From Calvatia gigantea (taxonomy: Eukaryota; Basidiomycota; Agaricomycetes; Agaricales; Lycoperdaceae): a DNA stretch of 64,000 nucleotides. Shown piece after piece: positions 30,801 through 42,875 of this stretch (position 1 is its first letter; each line of letters begins with the position of its first letter). A program made the translations under genes and the position numbers. The notes below the pieces were generated by a model. That model did no database searches, was not told where the DNA came from, and saw only the letters and a list, made by a program, of their open reading frames with translations. Location of the stretch: contig JACAAK010000001.1 in the NCBI GenBank assembly GCA_025093985.1, positions 3,529,447-3,593,446 on the forward strand. The letters run 5' to 3'.

Positions 30801-33800
30801 TCAAACAAGGGTAAAGTTAGTCCAAGCCTCCGTCAACCCATCTGTCGTTTTCGTGCTAATTGCCCAAGCGGGCAAGAAGCTCAATACCTCCTCGTAAGCA
30901 GGAATCGTCGTCGCATTCGTCATGTTCATGCCAATCATTCCCGACGTGTATTCGGACCATTCGCAAGCAACCCGGCCACTCAGGCCGGCATCCGTGCCCA
31001 CTCCATCGTTAGCATCCCAGCTAACAAGAGCAGTGAAGTTCCTATCCCATGTGCGGCTCCAGAGCCTCAAACTATTTACGCCACTACCAGCCATTCCGTA
31101 ACCCGCCTGAGGGACTCGACCAGATGGCGATTGGCTCCCATCTCCATTCAGGTTGGAAACGTCCCATGCTTTTATCGCCCTGTTATCGAAATAAAGTCGA
31201 CATCCACGGGTGTCTCGTCCAGCGACAGTGAACAAAGCACTCGTAGCGTTCACTCTCGACGTGGTGAAATTAAACCATGGCGTTTGTGAGTCAAGTCCGC
31301 CGGGGGATGGGATGAGATCTGTCTCCCAACGGCACGTGACCGTCCCGCTGCGGTCCCCATCAGGTGCGCACTGGAGATTAGCGATCGATGACCAAGAAGA
31401 GGGGATATGTGATACGACATGAGATTGGATAAACTGGGGCACACCAGTCAAAGCCGAGATTGCGCGGATGACGCGTTGTGATGGAGGAGTTCCCGGTATA
31501 AGTTGAACTTCGACGGATTGTTGGAAGAAAACTTTCAGCGGCGCGTCTTGAGTAAAAGGGAAGGCCGACCAGTTATAGACTGTCGCGATGGCGAAGACTA
31601 GAACAGTGAGAATGATGATTGATCGGTGGATTTTGAACGCAAAAGGTGTAATAGGAAGGGCGATCAGTAAGGAAAGCGCGGCAGAAGCGGCGTAGACTGG
31701 TCAAGGAGATGTCAGCGGCTGTCCAGCGAGATTGTTTGCTTTCAAATACTCACCAACGATGGGACTACTTCCGTCGGACAGGGTCTGGCCGAGGGCAGCC
31801 AGAAAGAGGATAAGGATGTGCGAAATGAGGATGACCGGGACTATTATGAGTAAAAGCGCCTGAAGAATCCACCATCCTGTGCTTCCTAACTCTTGTTGGT
31901 GCTCCGAAGGAGGTTTACGAGTAATCAGCGGGGTACGTTCATGTGGTTTGGGTTTCTTGGCAGGGTCCGTGTCTTCATCTCTAACTGGAGAGGCACCATT
32001 CGAGGAAGAGGGAAGTACGGGTTGTTCTTGAAGGCCGTGTTCCTCCGAAGAATTTGTCCTGCTAGGAGTCGGCGACCTCTGCGATCGAGCGAGTTTACGA
32101 TGTCGCAACAATCGTTCGGTTGACCCGACTACTGCTCCAAGGAAAGTAAAGGTGTACCATCCCGTGAGGAAATATGTCCCGCCGATTTGGAGGTTATGCA
32201 GGAGTGCGGTTCCGACGACCAGGAGTATCCAAGTCAGGATGTAGAGCTGATAGAGCATAGTCAATCGTTGTTGGTTCGGGTAACTGGGTCCGTTGGACTT
32301 GGGTGGAAGGTGGGTGAAGAAGATGATAAGGAGGAGTGGTAAAGTGAGCATAGAAATTAAGACGGTGTACGGCTGTGAGTGAACAATCTAGCGAGGATGT
32401 TAGACGCAAGTGGTTTGATGGCCGGGAATGCGTACAAAACGATTGGCACTCATGATGGTGGCTACCAAGATGACCTGGAAGACCACGCCTAAAATGAACA
32501 TAACCCAAAACTTTCCCCACCGCCAAGCTCGCCCCCAGGATCCAGCTGTCATCCGGACATTAATTTTCCCCGGTAATGAAAGTCGTAGATAGGTCGAAAA
32601 GCGTTCCGCAAATGCCTGTTTTTGTTGGTTCGGGGGGTTGGGTGTGTTCGCGAACTGGAATCTGGGGAGGTGGTGGAGGAATAGCAGCACAAGCGGCCCA
32701 AGGATCAGCATGGCGACATTAAAACTAAAGAGAGCCTTTTGTGTAAACCCAACGAGTGAACGGCCAAACACTACATTCGTTAGTCTAACTTCAGCCTCAG
32801 AATAATGACCTACTTACAATCAAAGTAAACCGGCGGCTGTGGATTACCACTTTCGACGTGTGTTCCAGCGTTATTTAAGAGTGAAACGCCAGCTCCTTTG
32901 GCGGTCTCGAGCATAGCCCAAATCGAGTCCTTTCCGCCATCTGCGCTTGGGATGGAATCGTACCTTGTGTGATATTTGCTTCGCCGTTGGTAAAACGCAA
33001 AGTCAATCCCTTCCATTGCAGTCTCAGGGCCTAACCCTTGGGCGTAGACTTCAAAATCTGTTCCTGATCTGATGACGCCTCGTGAAAAAGCATCTGCAGA
33101 TAATACGTTTCCGTGTGGACGCGACACATCTTTATTTTTGAACGCGCGAACCGGTGCAAGTGATGTGGAACGGAAAAGCAGTGGGCGACTGTTTAAACAA
33201 CAGTAAACAACTGAGGGGAAGTAATTCACGAAAGTGAACAAACCCTCCAGCACCAGCGCCTTCAAAATTGATAAATGTATCCGGTATTTTTGACCACGGA
33301 TGTTCCAGGAGTCTACCAGGAAGTGGTGAACATGGTGAGCGGTCGAAATAGTCAAGTTAGGGCATACAGATGTGCACCGTGGAGCCCATCCTCTTCTCCG
33401 TCGTTTATGTTAAAGATTGCGGTCCGTTTTGTACGGACTTTGGTGGCCAGGTATTCTACCATTGCCATGAGAGTCACGACACCGATAGCATCGTCTGTTG
33501 CGCCTAACGCCGTTGAAACAGAATCATAATGGGCGGAGCTAATGCCCTGAGATGTTGTCTGGGAATTCAAAGAGACGGCTCACAATAAGACTCCCCCTTG
33601 TTCCGCGAAATTGGGGTCCGTCCCATCGACTTTGATGAGAACGTTCAATCCTTCGAAACTAATGGCGGCATTGTCTTCGACTTCTATCCATGTAGCGTTC
33701 GAATTGACATCCTCTACGATGTGTGCATGTGGGATGTTCTGTGTGATATTTTGCAAACGACTGAAGATGTAGGCTCGGACGTTGTCGTTCGCGTGTGAGA

Positions 33801-34065
33801 GGAATGGACGTGGACGGGCGGCTATCTACATTTGGTTTCGATTTTCGTGAGAATTTCAAATTTTGTTTCTATCCACAGCACTTACCTGATGTAAGTCCCT
33901 GTACGCCTGCTCGAGATCCAATCCACCAGTGTCCTTTGGTGCATGCGATACAGGGTCGGATACAATTATGCCGACGAATACCACGAAGTAAACGAGAGTC
34001 AAGAGAGTTGTGACCGCGTTTGTTCGAAACCCGAAGATGCTATGGAGGAGTTGAGACCACGCCAT
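30801..34065 (-). CDS. Vacuolar membrane protease, M28 family (PFF1-type)
   Basis: Start at 34065 with an N-terminal membrane segment (TLLTLVYFVVFVGIIVSDPV). The M28 zinc aminopeptidase domain shows SAHYDSVSTALGATDDAIGV (metal-binding His and Asp), NINDGEEDGLHGAHL (catalytic Glu and metal Glu), EHPWSKIPDTFINFEGAGAG and YHTRYDSI (C-terminal metal His). Several membrane segments follow (VAMLILGPLVLLFL, VFQVILVATIM, LYILTWILLVVGTALLH, LLLIIVPVILISHILILF) and then a lumenal C-domain with many N-x-S/T sites. Domain order and size match fungal PFF1/YBR074W, an 8-9-span vacuolar protease. The junctions I checked are in frame. Confidence 0.92.
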
Positions 34066-34623
34066 TGTGCAACCTCAGAGGGTCATAGACGAAGGCGAGG
34101 GGAATGGAGATGGTGGATCTCTTGTGTCTTTGACATAAATATGAGTGATTCTGTTGGAACTCCTTGGCTCGTGACATTTGACGGCTCGTGAACATGTGAA
34201 CGTGTCAAAAAGCCTGCGACCTTGACATTCAATTTTGGACCGTGACCATTCACGAACTGAGCCTCCCCGAAGGTGACAATCTAATTTATGGGCGTACCCG
34301 GGTATACCGCACTGTTGTTCCCGAGATTAACCGCAGAGTGTGTGTGGCCTTGTAAACGATGGGCCTGAAGGTTTGAATAATCAATCGCTCCGGCAACGTG
34401 GCTGGACAACGATCTCGACAGACCCAGAATATATGTCTACGTAACTCGACGCATGGACGCATATTAATCACAAACAGGTTCAATCAAAGTTGGAAGACAA
34501 TGACATGTGCCTGGGGATGTCTTCCAGTGGACTCTCCTAATGATGAGCGCTTGGGCAGGCTTATATGACGGGTTGGTAAACTAACAACTCACTTCACCCG
34601 CAGTTGAGGCGGTTCCTCTGGGC
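34066..34623. other. Intergenic
   Basis: Divergent upstream region of PFF1 and of the truncated oxoprolinase copy. No other feature is seen. Confidence 0.45.
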
Positions 34624-34966
34624 ATGATGGACTACGATCTTTATAGAGCTGGGGCCGACGTTGGAAGTATGTACGTGTTTTACCTTGTGGTTTTAATTTC
34701 GCGAGGATTATTCATATACCCATACGGAAACTAAATAACACTGATAGCGTCCTCACTGAAGTTTCCAGTTCATTAATTTTCCGGAACACCTCATGCGGAT
34801 AATTTGTGGCCGTACTGCGATTTAGAAAGGCAACCCACAAATGCACATATGGTGACATTTTACCTATCAAGTTCGTGGTTCACTTGCGATCCCCCCAGCG
34901 ATGGAGGGTCCGTCAATGATATGGATGAAGGTGAGATTGCTTGAGAGGGCCAAAGTTGTCATCAGC
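34624..34966 (+). pseudogene. Truncated copy of the hydantoinase/oxoprolinase-DUF917 gene
   Basis: Positions 34624-34765 align with 35840-35965: first exon (MMDYDLYRAGADVGS against MMGRNLYRIGVDVGG), first intron and the start of exon 2. Positions 34768-34966 then align with 36345-36540, including the third-intron region and the next exon (GSVNDMDE against GSSINDIDE). About 380-400 bp between the blocks is missing. Introns are kept, so this is a DNA-level duplication with an internal deletion. It sits 900 bp upstream of its parent in the same orientation. Confidence 0.85.
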
Positions 34967-35839
34967 ACTGCTTTAGGAGCTCCAAGGGGTCGAGAGGGCA
35001 GTTCGGGGTGGGGAGTGAAGGCATCCCACGCAGCCATTGAGTGTCGCGAGAGGGCTGTGCATAGTGGCCATAGGGGAAGGGAAATTTTCAAATTGAGAGA
35101 GTGGAAGAGATTGAGAGAGCGGAGTTTAAAGAGAGCGGAGTTTTGGGATGTGGAAAGAGAGAAGACCGGAGAGGGGGAGAGTAAAAAACAGGACTGAGAC
35201 AGTCTGGCTAGACCTTGCAGGAGACATTGCAAATTGTGCCACTAGCAGCGCTGCGCGAGGTTGTTAGCGCCAACCAATTGCAGTTGCAATGGGTGACTGG
35301 TGTGGATTGATGTACTTACTGGAGTGGCGGGGGTGGTCGTTGGAAATGAAGGAGATGAGGAGAATTATTGAAGGAGAGCACATTAGCCTGTGTACCTGGC
35401 TCGATACTTCGACTTTCCGAACTGCTCTCAGTGATCTCCGACATGGTTCTTCACACTGTTATTCATAGAAGAGAGGAGCCAGAGAGGTTGTTGCATACGA
35501 GGCAGGAATATCTTTGCATTCTTCTAGACACCCAGTGCTCCACGCTTATGCACGCTTGAACGTTCATATGCATTCGGACGCCACTTACCTGTCAATGTCA
35601 TATCGTTGGGAGACTCACACCATTACTCAGAACAGTTAACATACCATGTAGACCATTCCCAGTTGAGGAGGCGGTAGACACCTAGCTAGTTCAGGCTTAT
35701 GTCCACTGCGCCTTAGTAGTAGGTCTACTCGTCACAGCACAAAAATATTTAGATTTCTTCAACATCAGCTTCCTCACCAGCGCTGCACGTGACCGTAACA
35801 GTACGAACATCCTTTAATTATTTTCTTTGGACATGATGC
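34967..35839. other. Intergenic upstream of the oxoprolinase-DUF917 gene
   Basis: No gene is recognised. A purine-rich GAGAG tract lies at 35090-35180. Confidence 0.4.
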
Positions 35840-38800
35840 ATGATGGGCCGCAATCTCTACAGAATTGGGGTCGATGTTGGAGGTACGTGTTTCAGCTCGT
35901 TATTTCGATCTCGCGAACAAGCGTCCATATATCCACACAGGAACCAACACTGATAGTGTCCTCATCGATATAACAAAATCAAGTGATCCTGAAACTCGAG
36001 GCATAGTGGCTGCGTACAAACATGTTACTACCCCCAACGTTACAGCAGGCATTGAGGCAGCTGTTCAGAAGGTCTTGGAGAAAGCTGATCTAGCAGGTCG
36101 CTCCGAAAATATCCTTAGTTTAACAATTGGGACAACGGTATGCCATGATTTCGACTTTTTTATGTCCTAAACGTTAATCGAGTGAATACCGCTTTCAGCA
36201 TTTCATAAACGCGGTGGTGCAGTCCGATGGGTCCAGATTGTCGAAGGTAGCCGTCGTTCGTTTGGCCGCCCCGTATACCATGGAATGCCCGCCCGTGAGC
36301 ACTCTTTCAGTTGATCAACGAGCGCTTTGCTGAAAAGAGGGGACTAGTTCATAGATTTTCCGGAACATCTTCAACGGATAATTTGTGGCCATACTGCGAT
36401 CTTAAAAGGCGGCCTGCAAATGTACGCATGGTGATGCGCTATCTACCAAATTTATGACTCACTTATGATTCCCTCAGCAATGGAAGTTCCATCAATGATA
36501 TTGACGAAGAAGAACTTGTTCGGGAGGCCGAAATCATCAAACAAAAGAAGCTCCATAATATCGTCATCATCGGCGTTTGTGAGTCCATGTTTCTACATTT
36601 TCATCCTCTGCTCTAACCATTGATACCAGATTCACCGTTGGATGCCACCGGTCTCCAAGAATACAAGGCCCGATCCATTCTCTATCGCGAATTAGGACAG
36701 AATGTCAACATCGTTTGCTCGCGTGACGGTACTTTTCCTTCTTCACTATTTCTTCCTCAGACGTAATTTCTTACCTCCTGCATACCAGTCGCACAAATCG
36801 GCTTTCTAGAACGTGAAAATGCATCAATCCTTAATGCATCAATCCTTCCCTTCGCGCGATACACGATATCCAGCTTCCAAAAAGCTATGAAACGTCTGAG
36901 ACTCAATTGTCCCTTATATCTTACCCAGAACGATGGGACGCTCACGACCGCCGCCGAAGCAGCCAGGTTACCCGTCAGGACTTTTAGTTCGGGAGCTACC
37001 AATTCAATGAGAGGTGCAGCGTATCTAGCTGGATATGGACTTCGGGGTGGAGAGCAGGACAAGAGTGTGATTGTGATTGACATTGGTGGGACGACCACAG
37101 ATGTTGGTGTATTGCTCCCAAGTGGATACCCCAGGCTAGCAGGGGCTTTCGTCGAAGGTATGTTTAGTTCTTTGAGGACTATGAGAGGTATGAAGTTAAC
37201 CGGGTTCAGTTGGTGGAGTTAGGACAAAGTAAACTCACCATTCCGCTGATTCTGGTGGTAAACTGATACTTGTATTAGTTTCTCTATGCCAGATGTCCAT
37301 TCCATCGGCCTCGGAGGTGGTTCGCGCGTACGGCTACAAGATGGTGGCCGGGTTACAGTCGGGCCTGATTCTGTCGGCAATCGCGTATGGTGTCTTCACT
37401 TTCTCTCTCGTGATCAAAAACCTGACATTGCATGATTAGCTCGAGCAAGACGCGAGGGTATTTGGAGGAAGCACTGTGACGACAACAGACCTTATAGTAT
37501 TTGCACAAGGGCTCCAACATATTGGCAATGCGGCCAAGGTCACAGATCTTCCTGAGGAGTTGGTACAGGGCGGGCAGAGGGCAATCCGTAAGCTCTTGAG
37601 TGTGAGCGCCCCCTTTGAATGATCGAGCTCAAAACTGACATGTGGTGCGTAGACGGCCATTGACAAGATGAAAACATCTCCAGAAGATATTGAGGTTCTA
37701 CTAGTTGGAGGAGGATCTATCATTTGTCCAGGATCACTGCGAGGTGTCAGTCGCATCACGTACGTTCACTCCGCTACCGTGTACAACTCTTGACCCGTGG
37801 TCCTCCATTTTGGTTCTCCAGAAACCCGCCATTCCATGACGTAGCAAATGCAGTGGGCGCTGCTATAGCCAGCGTATCCGGTGATGTTGATACTATCATC
37901 ACCCCACCATCACCCAATCCGACGCCTGATGAGATGAGAAGAATAGTCGACGACGTGAAACTAGAAGCGACAAGGCAAGCAATACAGAATGGCGCGAAGG
38001 AGGAGACAGTCAGAGTTGTGAGAATTGAGGTTGTGCCATTGGCGTACATTGCGACCGGGGCTGTCCGGGTCATTGTGCAAGCCGTTGGAGACTTGGGACG
38101 GGAACGGATCGACCGAAGCGATGAAGGGAGTGAGGGTGAGGGGAGAGATGTTAGCGGACTCGGAGGAGATGGCGAGTTTTTCGAATGCTCGGCTGCGTCA
38201 GAGGGTATGGATGGCGCAGTCGGAGAGACCAAGGTGGTTGATTATGAGACTTATAAGCCAAAGGTCGTAGGTGATGCGTGGATTCTCTCGGAGACAGATC
38301 TTCGTATGTTCCAATCACTACCTTTTTGGCGGAAACCACTTGACCATTTTTAGTGTTTATTATGGAAGGATGTGGAGTTCTCGGTACTGTACGTTCTTGC
38401 TGCATGCCCCTACTTTGTGCTGATGGAAAGGCACTTAGGGTGGTGGAGGTTCACCCTATTCAACGTATCTCATCTCCAGAGAAGTTCTGCGAAAAGGGGG
38501 GACCATTCGGGTTGTGGATCATATTTCTCTCCCTTCTGACGGTGTCCTGGCACGAGGGGGTATGTCTTCTTCCCCAATTCCACCAAACGCAATTCTCATA
38601 AGCACTGCATTTAGCATTCATGGGCTCTCCTTCCGTCGGCGCGGAGCGTTTGCGCGATCCGAGACATATCCTACAAGGCGCCACGGAGCTGGCCAAATAC
38701 TGCGGAAATGTTGAGTTCGTAGCGACATTTAGTGACGAGATTGGCGGGTCGAACGGGTTGCAGGCTTTGGCTACATCAAGGTGAATGCTTTGTTTTCAGT

Positions 38801-40220
38801 TGAACTGTCCGGGAAATGCTCATAATGTTAGCTATCTTGGGTTACCTGCATTCGATGGAGATTTAATGGGTCGGGGTAAGAGCTCATCCTATACCATAAT
38901 CCTACTCGGGGCGACTAACCTTATTGGACAGCATACCCAAGAGTCAACCAAATTACTGCATGTGCGTTACACAAGCAATTATTTGGCAGCCCGCTACTGA
39001 TGCTGAGAACCAGCCGTATACAATCGTCCAAATGCGTGAGCTTGCCATTTGGAATCTCTGATAACACCACAGAAACGCAATGGTGTCACACAGATTGGTT
39101 CCCTGTGCATTGTCAGATGGAAATGGAAACGTCGTGGTGGGTAGCCAGGCGGAGCCCCCAGCTTCCCACATATCTTAGTCTAATTTTCGCAGTTACTCCC
39201 GAAAGTCAAAAACGACACATTTGTTGAAACTATCATGCGCGTCGTTACCACAGAGATGGGATCTTCCGCTGCTTTATGTCCGGCGCCTCTATCGGTGGCC
39301 GATGCAAGGGATTATGGCATCACGAGGTGCCTAAGCCTAGCCTGGCGTATTGGCCGGGCGATATGCCTTTGCCGACAAAAAAAGTGAGTGCTCAGAACCA
39401 TGTCCGGGCTGGGCCTCATGAGTAAATTAGCATGATCTCGCGAGTGGTAGAGAAGATTCTGGAATGCCAAAATGGTGCCTGCCTGTTCGTTGGGAAGATC
39501 GTTGAGGTCTCACGGGTAACCACTGTTATGATTCTGACTTTTTTCCCAGGATAACTTTTTGACGTATAGGAAGTTCGCGCGGGCTTTACGTGGGGGTACG
39601 TACGGGTTGCTCCCCTCCAGGAGGATGAAAAGGAAGATACTCTATTGGACATTGCTGTTGGGGCGTTAAAGATTGGTCAGTACAAACCTGGGACTACCCT
39701 GCGAATACCGTTTCAGAATGAGGACCTTTGTGCATACCTGGAAGATGAGGATGGAACTCAGACTGTAAGGCTGTCCCTCACCCCTGCCCGGTCCGGACCT
39801 CATACCATTGAATTAGGTTGTGGCGAGTGTCCCAGATCTTATTACTGTACTGGATTCACAGACTGGATCACATCTTGGAACACCTGAGTGTTTGTCTCTT
39901 GTTCAGTTTCTCGGCACAAACTAAAACTAGCCGTTAGATTCATACGGGCTCCGAGTTACGGGTCAGTGCTCTCTGGGAACTGATTGTTCGGTGACTAAAT
40001 CGGAATGCCAGTCATTGCTCTCGCTGGTCACCCATTGTGGAAGACCGAAGTCGGCCTCGAAGCTGGAGGCCCGGACGCATTCGGGTAGGCTCGTCCTTTA
40101 ACTCCACAGCCACCACTTATCAAGTATACCAGACTCAAGCACTCGTTCTCTCCAATAGCTGAGTACCGTGAGCCGGAATCCGTGATACAAGAATTCAGAA
40201 CAAAGGAGATCAGCCCGTGA
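35840..40220 (+). CDS. Hydantoinase/oxoprolinase - DUF917 fusion protein
   Basis: An ASKHA-type N-terminal module: RIGVDVGGTNTDSVLID (phosphate loop), SVIVIDIGGTTTDVG (second phosphate loop), LYLTQNDGTLTTAAEAA, FSSGATNSMRGAA, DVHSIGLGGGSRVRL and LLVGGGSIICPG. The C-terminal DUF917 module (in the S-methyl-thiohydantoin desulfurase family) shows FIMEGCGVLGT-GGGGSPY, DEIGGSNGLQALATS, DGDLMGRAYPRVNQ, LSDGNGNVV, VGKIVEVSREVRAGFTWGYV and ALAGHPLWKTE, ending VIQEFRTKEISP. About 18 short introns. The frame is continuous at almost all junctions, except near 38985 and perhaps near 39920. The likely role is ATP-dependent or metal-dependent opening of a hydantoin-like ring in the cytosol; the natural substrate in fungi is not known to me. 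Confidence 0.88.
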
Positions 40221-40841
40221 TGTCAGACCACGATTCTTGTACGAGAAATGTATATTCTGTTAGTTCTTTCCGGGTGGAAGGACTGGTAACATTCAGGGCG
40301 AAGTATAATCTATATTGTGCCTGTATTTCACGTTCCTTGTGTGATTCGCCCGCATGTCCCACTTGGACAAAGTTACGCTCCTTCAACCGATTTCTGTCTA
40401 TGAATTTCGCATTCTATGTTGACGTGTTCTCTTTGCCTTGACATACAATGAGAGTCTTGCCATTGAAAGGCATTGCTTTACTGCGGCCGTCCCACCGATT
40501 AGTGAGGGTGATTCTGGAAAGAACTACAGGAAAAGCTGCAGTCCTGGAATGGACATACGAGAATATCATTGCACCACAATTAGCTGGCAGACAGGCAAAA
40601 ATAATGTGATCATGTTACATATTATCAACATCATTGATTGAGTATATCATCACAACTTCTGGGATGAAAAGAATTACGACAGTCTCCACTCCAAAACCAG
40701 CAAAGGCATAACGAGGCGACTCTTCAAGTTCACCGATTTCCTCTGTGGAGTCCAAGTTCTGACAGAATGATGGTCAGTGGTTCCCAACGGAACTAACCAT
40801 GGTGTGGACGCACAAGTGGCCGTGAAATCTCGTTGCACTTC
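40221..40841. other. Intergenic between convergent genes
   Basis: No gene or repeat is recognised between the DUF917 fusion gene (plus) and the NLR (minus), which converge. Confidence 0.45.
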
Positions 40842-42875
40842 TCAACCAACGTCCTGTCTAAACTGAAGTTGCAGCATGTGCGAACTAAACTTGTTAAATC
40901 TGGTACTTGCTTTCCCTAGGAAGTGCATTAATAGATGGAAATGTAGAGGATGTGTGAACCCACTCACCAACACGTAAAGCCATTGAATGAAGCAGACAAA
41001 TGGCTGAACTGGCAACACGTCACTGAACGGCTGGAGGTGCCTGAAGTCGAAGCCAGCCGCCGTCTTGAGGAGGGCCTCCCATTCCTGAGGTCTCGATATG
41101 CTTGTGCAAAGGTCCCAAGCATGCATGGCCGCTGAGCCCAAGATATCATGTGAGACCGAGAGGGGAGACTCTGATATGATCGTGTCAGTCTCGCCTTGGT
41201 TAGAGTCCGAAGGGAGCCACAATAGATCGGTTGTAAAGGCAGTGCTGGTGGAATTGAGTGCATGGAAACATGCTTCCGCCAATCGGAATCGATGCGCATC
41301 AGGATCCTGAAAGTACCCTCCTGAGCGCGTACGGTGGACTAGAAAGTCCGGAAACGATGCATGGAAGAAATGTAAGGGATCGCGAGCAGCGGTTGTATGG
41401 TGTGGGACGAAAAGAAATGCGTGCAGGGGTCGGAGGGCAGAATAAAAGTCTTCCCGCGTGACGCCCAACAGGTTGGCTAGATGCAGTGCAGGTATTGCTG
41501 GGGAAACAACACAGGTCCCGAGAATTCTGAGCGCTTGTGGTTGGTGCTCCTTCGCCAGGGTTTGCAGTACCCCTAGATACAACGCGTCAATAGGTGCTAA
41601 GAAATTCTCACCACCATCTGTGGTTGAACCCTCGATGACGTTGAACACGATTTGTAGTTGGGAGGCTGGGTCGGCGATGACGGGATCACCAACGAACGCA
41701 AGTATCAACGAAGCAATGATGAAGACGCCAGACGCTGTGTGGACGAGTTTGTTTAATTTCTCCGAGTCCTCGACCACAAGCGAGGCCGAGTGTGCGTCAC
41801 ATTGCACAGGGGATTTTTCCGCAATGCGCTCGAGTCCATCGATAAGGTATCTTTCGATGTCGGCGTCGGCACGGGGCTCCTGGGGCAGGAGGTCATATTC
41901 CAGGCAGACGTTGGAAAGGCCGCCATCAAGGAAGAAGTCCTTGAGGTGATGCTCTGGCCGGCTGCAAATCAACCACAAGAGAGGCGGGGAATCGAATCCC
42001 TCGACAGTATCAGCGATGAGCCTTACAAGGTCCAACTGCTCTGTTTCACCTCGACATTCATCAAGACCATCAATGATGACCAGCAGCTTGGGAAGCGGTT
42101 TCCCTTGGCATTTCAGGGTATGGAAGGGTTCAACAATGAGTTTCCTGAACTGGACTCGCTTATCCTGGGTATTTGGAATCCCACGATTCTTTCGAATCAC
42201 GTCAATAACGAGTTCCTCGTACGGCGCATAATGGCGCGCGAGTTGATAGGCCAGCGAGGTGGTGAAAAGTGATGGGTTGACAGCTTTCCTGCCTCGGGAA
42301 AAGAAAATGGCAGCGCCAAAAACGCCAAGCTCCTCTGCGAGTTCCCCAATGGTTTGTGCCACCGCGGACTTCCCTACGCCGGCAGGTCCGAACAACCACA
42401 GCATATCTCGCTCCCGATCCCCATCCGTCAACCAGGCATGTACCTTCTGCCTAACCTCCATGCGCGTTCCCGGAAGACACCGGGGTAGTGGGTTGCGTTC
42501 TAGAGAGTGCAGAGTAGCGCTTGTCAACGAATATTGCCTGAGAAGAGACAATTCAAAGATGTTATCTGACATGCTCCCCTCGTAGATGAATTCCGCCAGA
42601 GTCTGCGCTACGGCAGATTTTCCCACAGCCGCCAGGTCCGAATAGCCAGAACATGTCCCGCTCCCAGTCCTCGCCTTTCGAGACAGGTATTTTCTTTGTA
42701 AAGGCGCGGAAGCCGTTGGTAGAGAAGGTGGTACCGAAGGGTTGATGGGCAGCGAACTTGGATTGCAGCGGCATCGTACAAAAGTCGGAAACAACAACAA
42801 AACGTGGTTACGGTAGGCAGGAGGTGTCAATTGATGTATTGGCCGCCCGACTAACTGCGAAGAAGAGAAGATCAT
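40842..42875 (-). CDS. NLR-like NACHT NTPase without repeat domain
   Basis: A 677-residue frame, perhaps with further 5' exons up to about 43140. The NTPase core shows MLWLFGPAGVGKSAVAQT (P-loop), LPKLLVIIDGLDEC (Walker B), LLWLICSRPEHHLKDFF (sensor) and ALHLANLLGV, FHASFPDFLV helical motifs typical of Agaricomycete NACHT proteins. No WD40, TPR or ankyrin repeats follow; the C-terminus ends soon after FVCFIQWLYVLVSG. Upstream in the same frame is an extra AVGKSAVAQTLAEFIYEG. In the alternative frame the same DNA reads ERDMFWLFGPGGCGK, so the P-loop segment was duplicated and then frameshifted. Such proteins belong to the STAND class used in fungal non-self recognition. Whether this one is functional is open. 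Confidence 0.82.
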   Translation of the reverse strand: MIFSSSQLVGRPIHQLTPPAYRNHVLLLFPTFVRCRCNPSSLPINPSVPPSLPTASAPLQRKYLSRKARTGSGTCSGYSDLAAVGKSAVAQTLAEFIYEGSMSDNIFELSLLRQYSLTSATLHSLERNPLPRCLPGTRMEVRQKVHAWLTDGDRERDMLWLFGPAGVGKSAVAQTIGELAEELGVFGAAIFFSRGRKAVNPSLFTTSLAYQLARHYAPYEELVIDVIRKNRGIPNTQDKRVQFRKLIVEPFHTLKCQGKPLPKLLVIIDGLDECRGETEQLDLVRLIADTVEGFDSPPLLWLICSRPEHHLKDFFLDGGLSNVCLEYDLLPQEPRADADIERYLIDGLERIAEKSPVQCDAHSASLVVEDSEKLNKLVHTASGVFIIASLILAFVGDPVIADPASQLQIVFNVIEGSTTDGGENFLAPIDALYLGVLQTLAKEHQPQALRILGTCVVSPAIPALHLANLLGVTREDFYSALRPLHAFLFVPHHTTAARDPLHFFHASFPDFLVHRTRSGGYFQDPDAHRFRLAEACFHALNSTSTAFTTDLLWLPSDSNQGETDTIISESPLSVSHDILGSAAMHAWDLCTSISRPQEWEALLKTAAGFDFRHLQPFSDVLPVQPFVCFIQWLYVLVSGFTHPLHFHLLMHFLGKASTRFNKFSSHMLQLQFRQDVG

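Noticed and set aside
41985..42005. T-arm-like GGGGAATCGAATCCC
   Set aside because: It lies inside the NLR coding frame (antisense to the segment between GFD and LLWLICSRPE), with no other tRNA arms around it.
40950..42272. Several plus-strand open frames of 60-163 codons
   Set aside because: They are antisense shadows of the NLR gene, whose minus-strand frame carries all the NACHT motifs.
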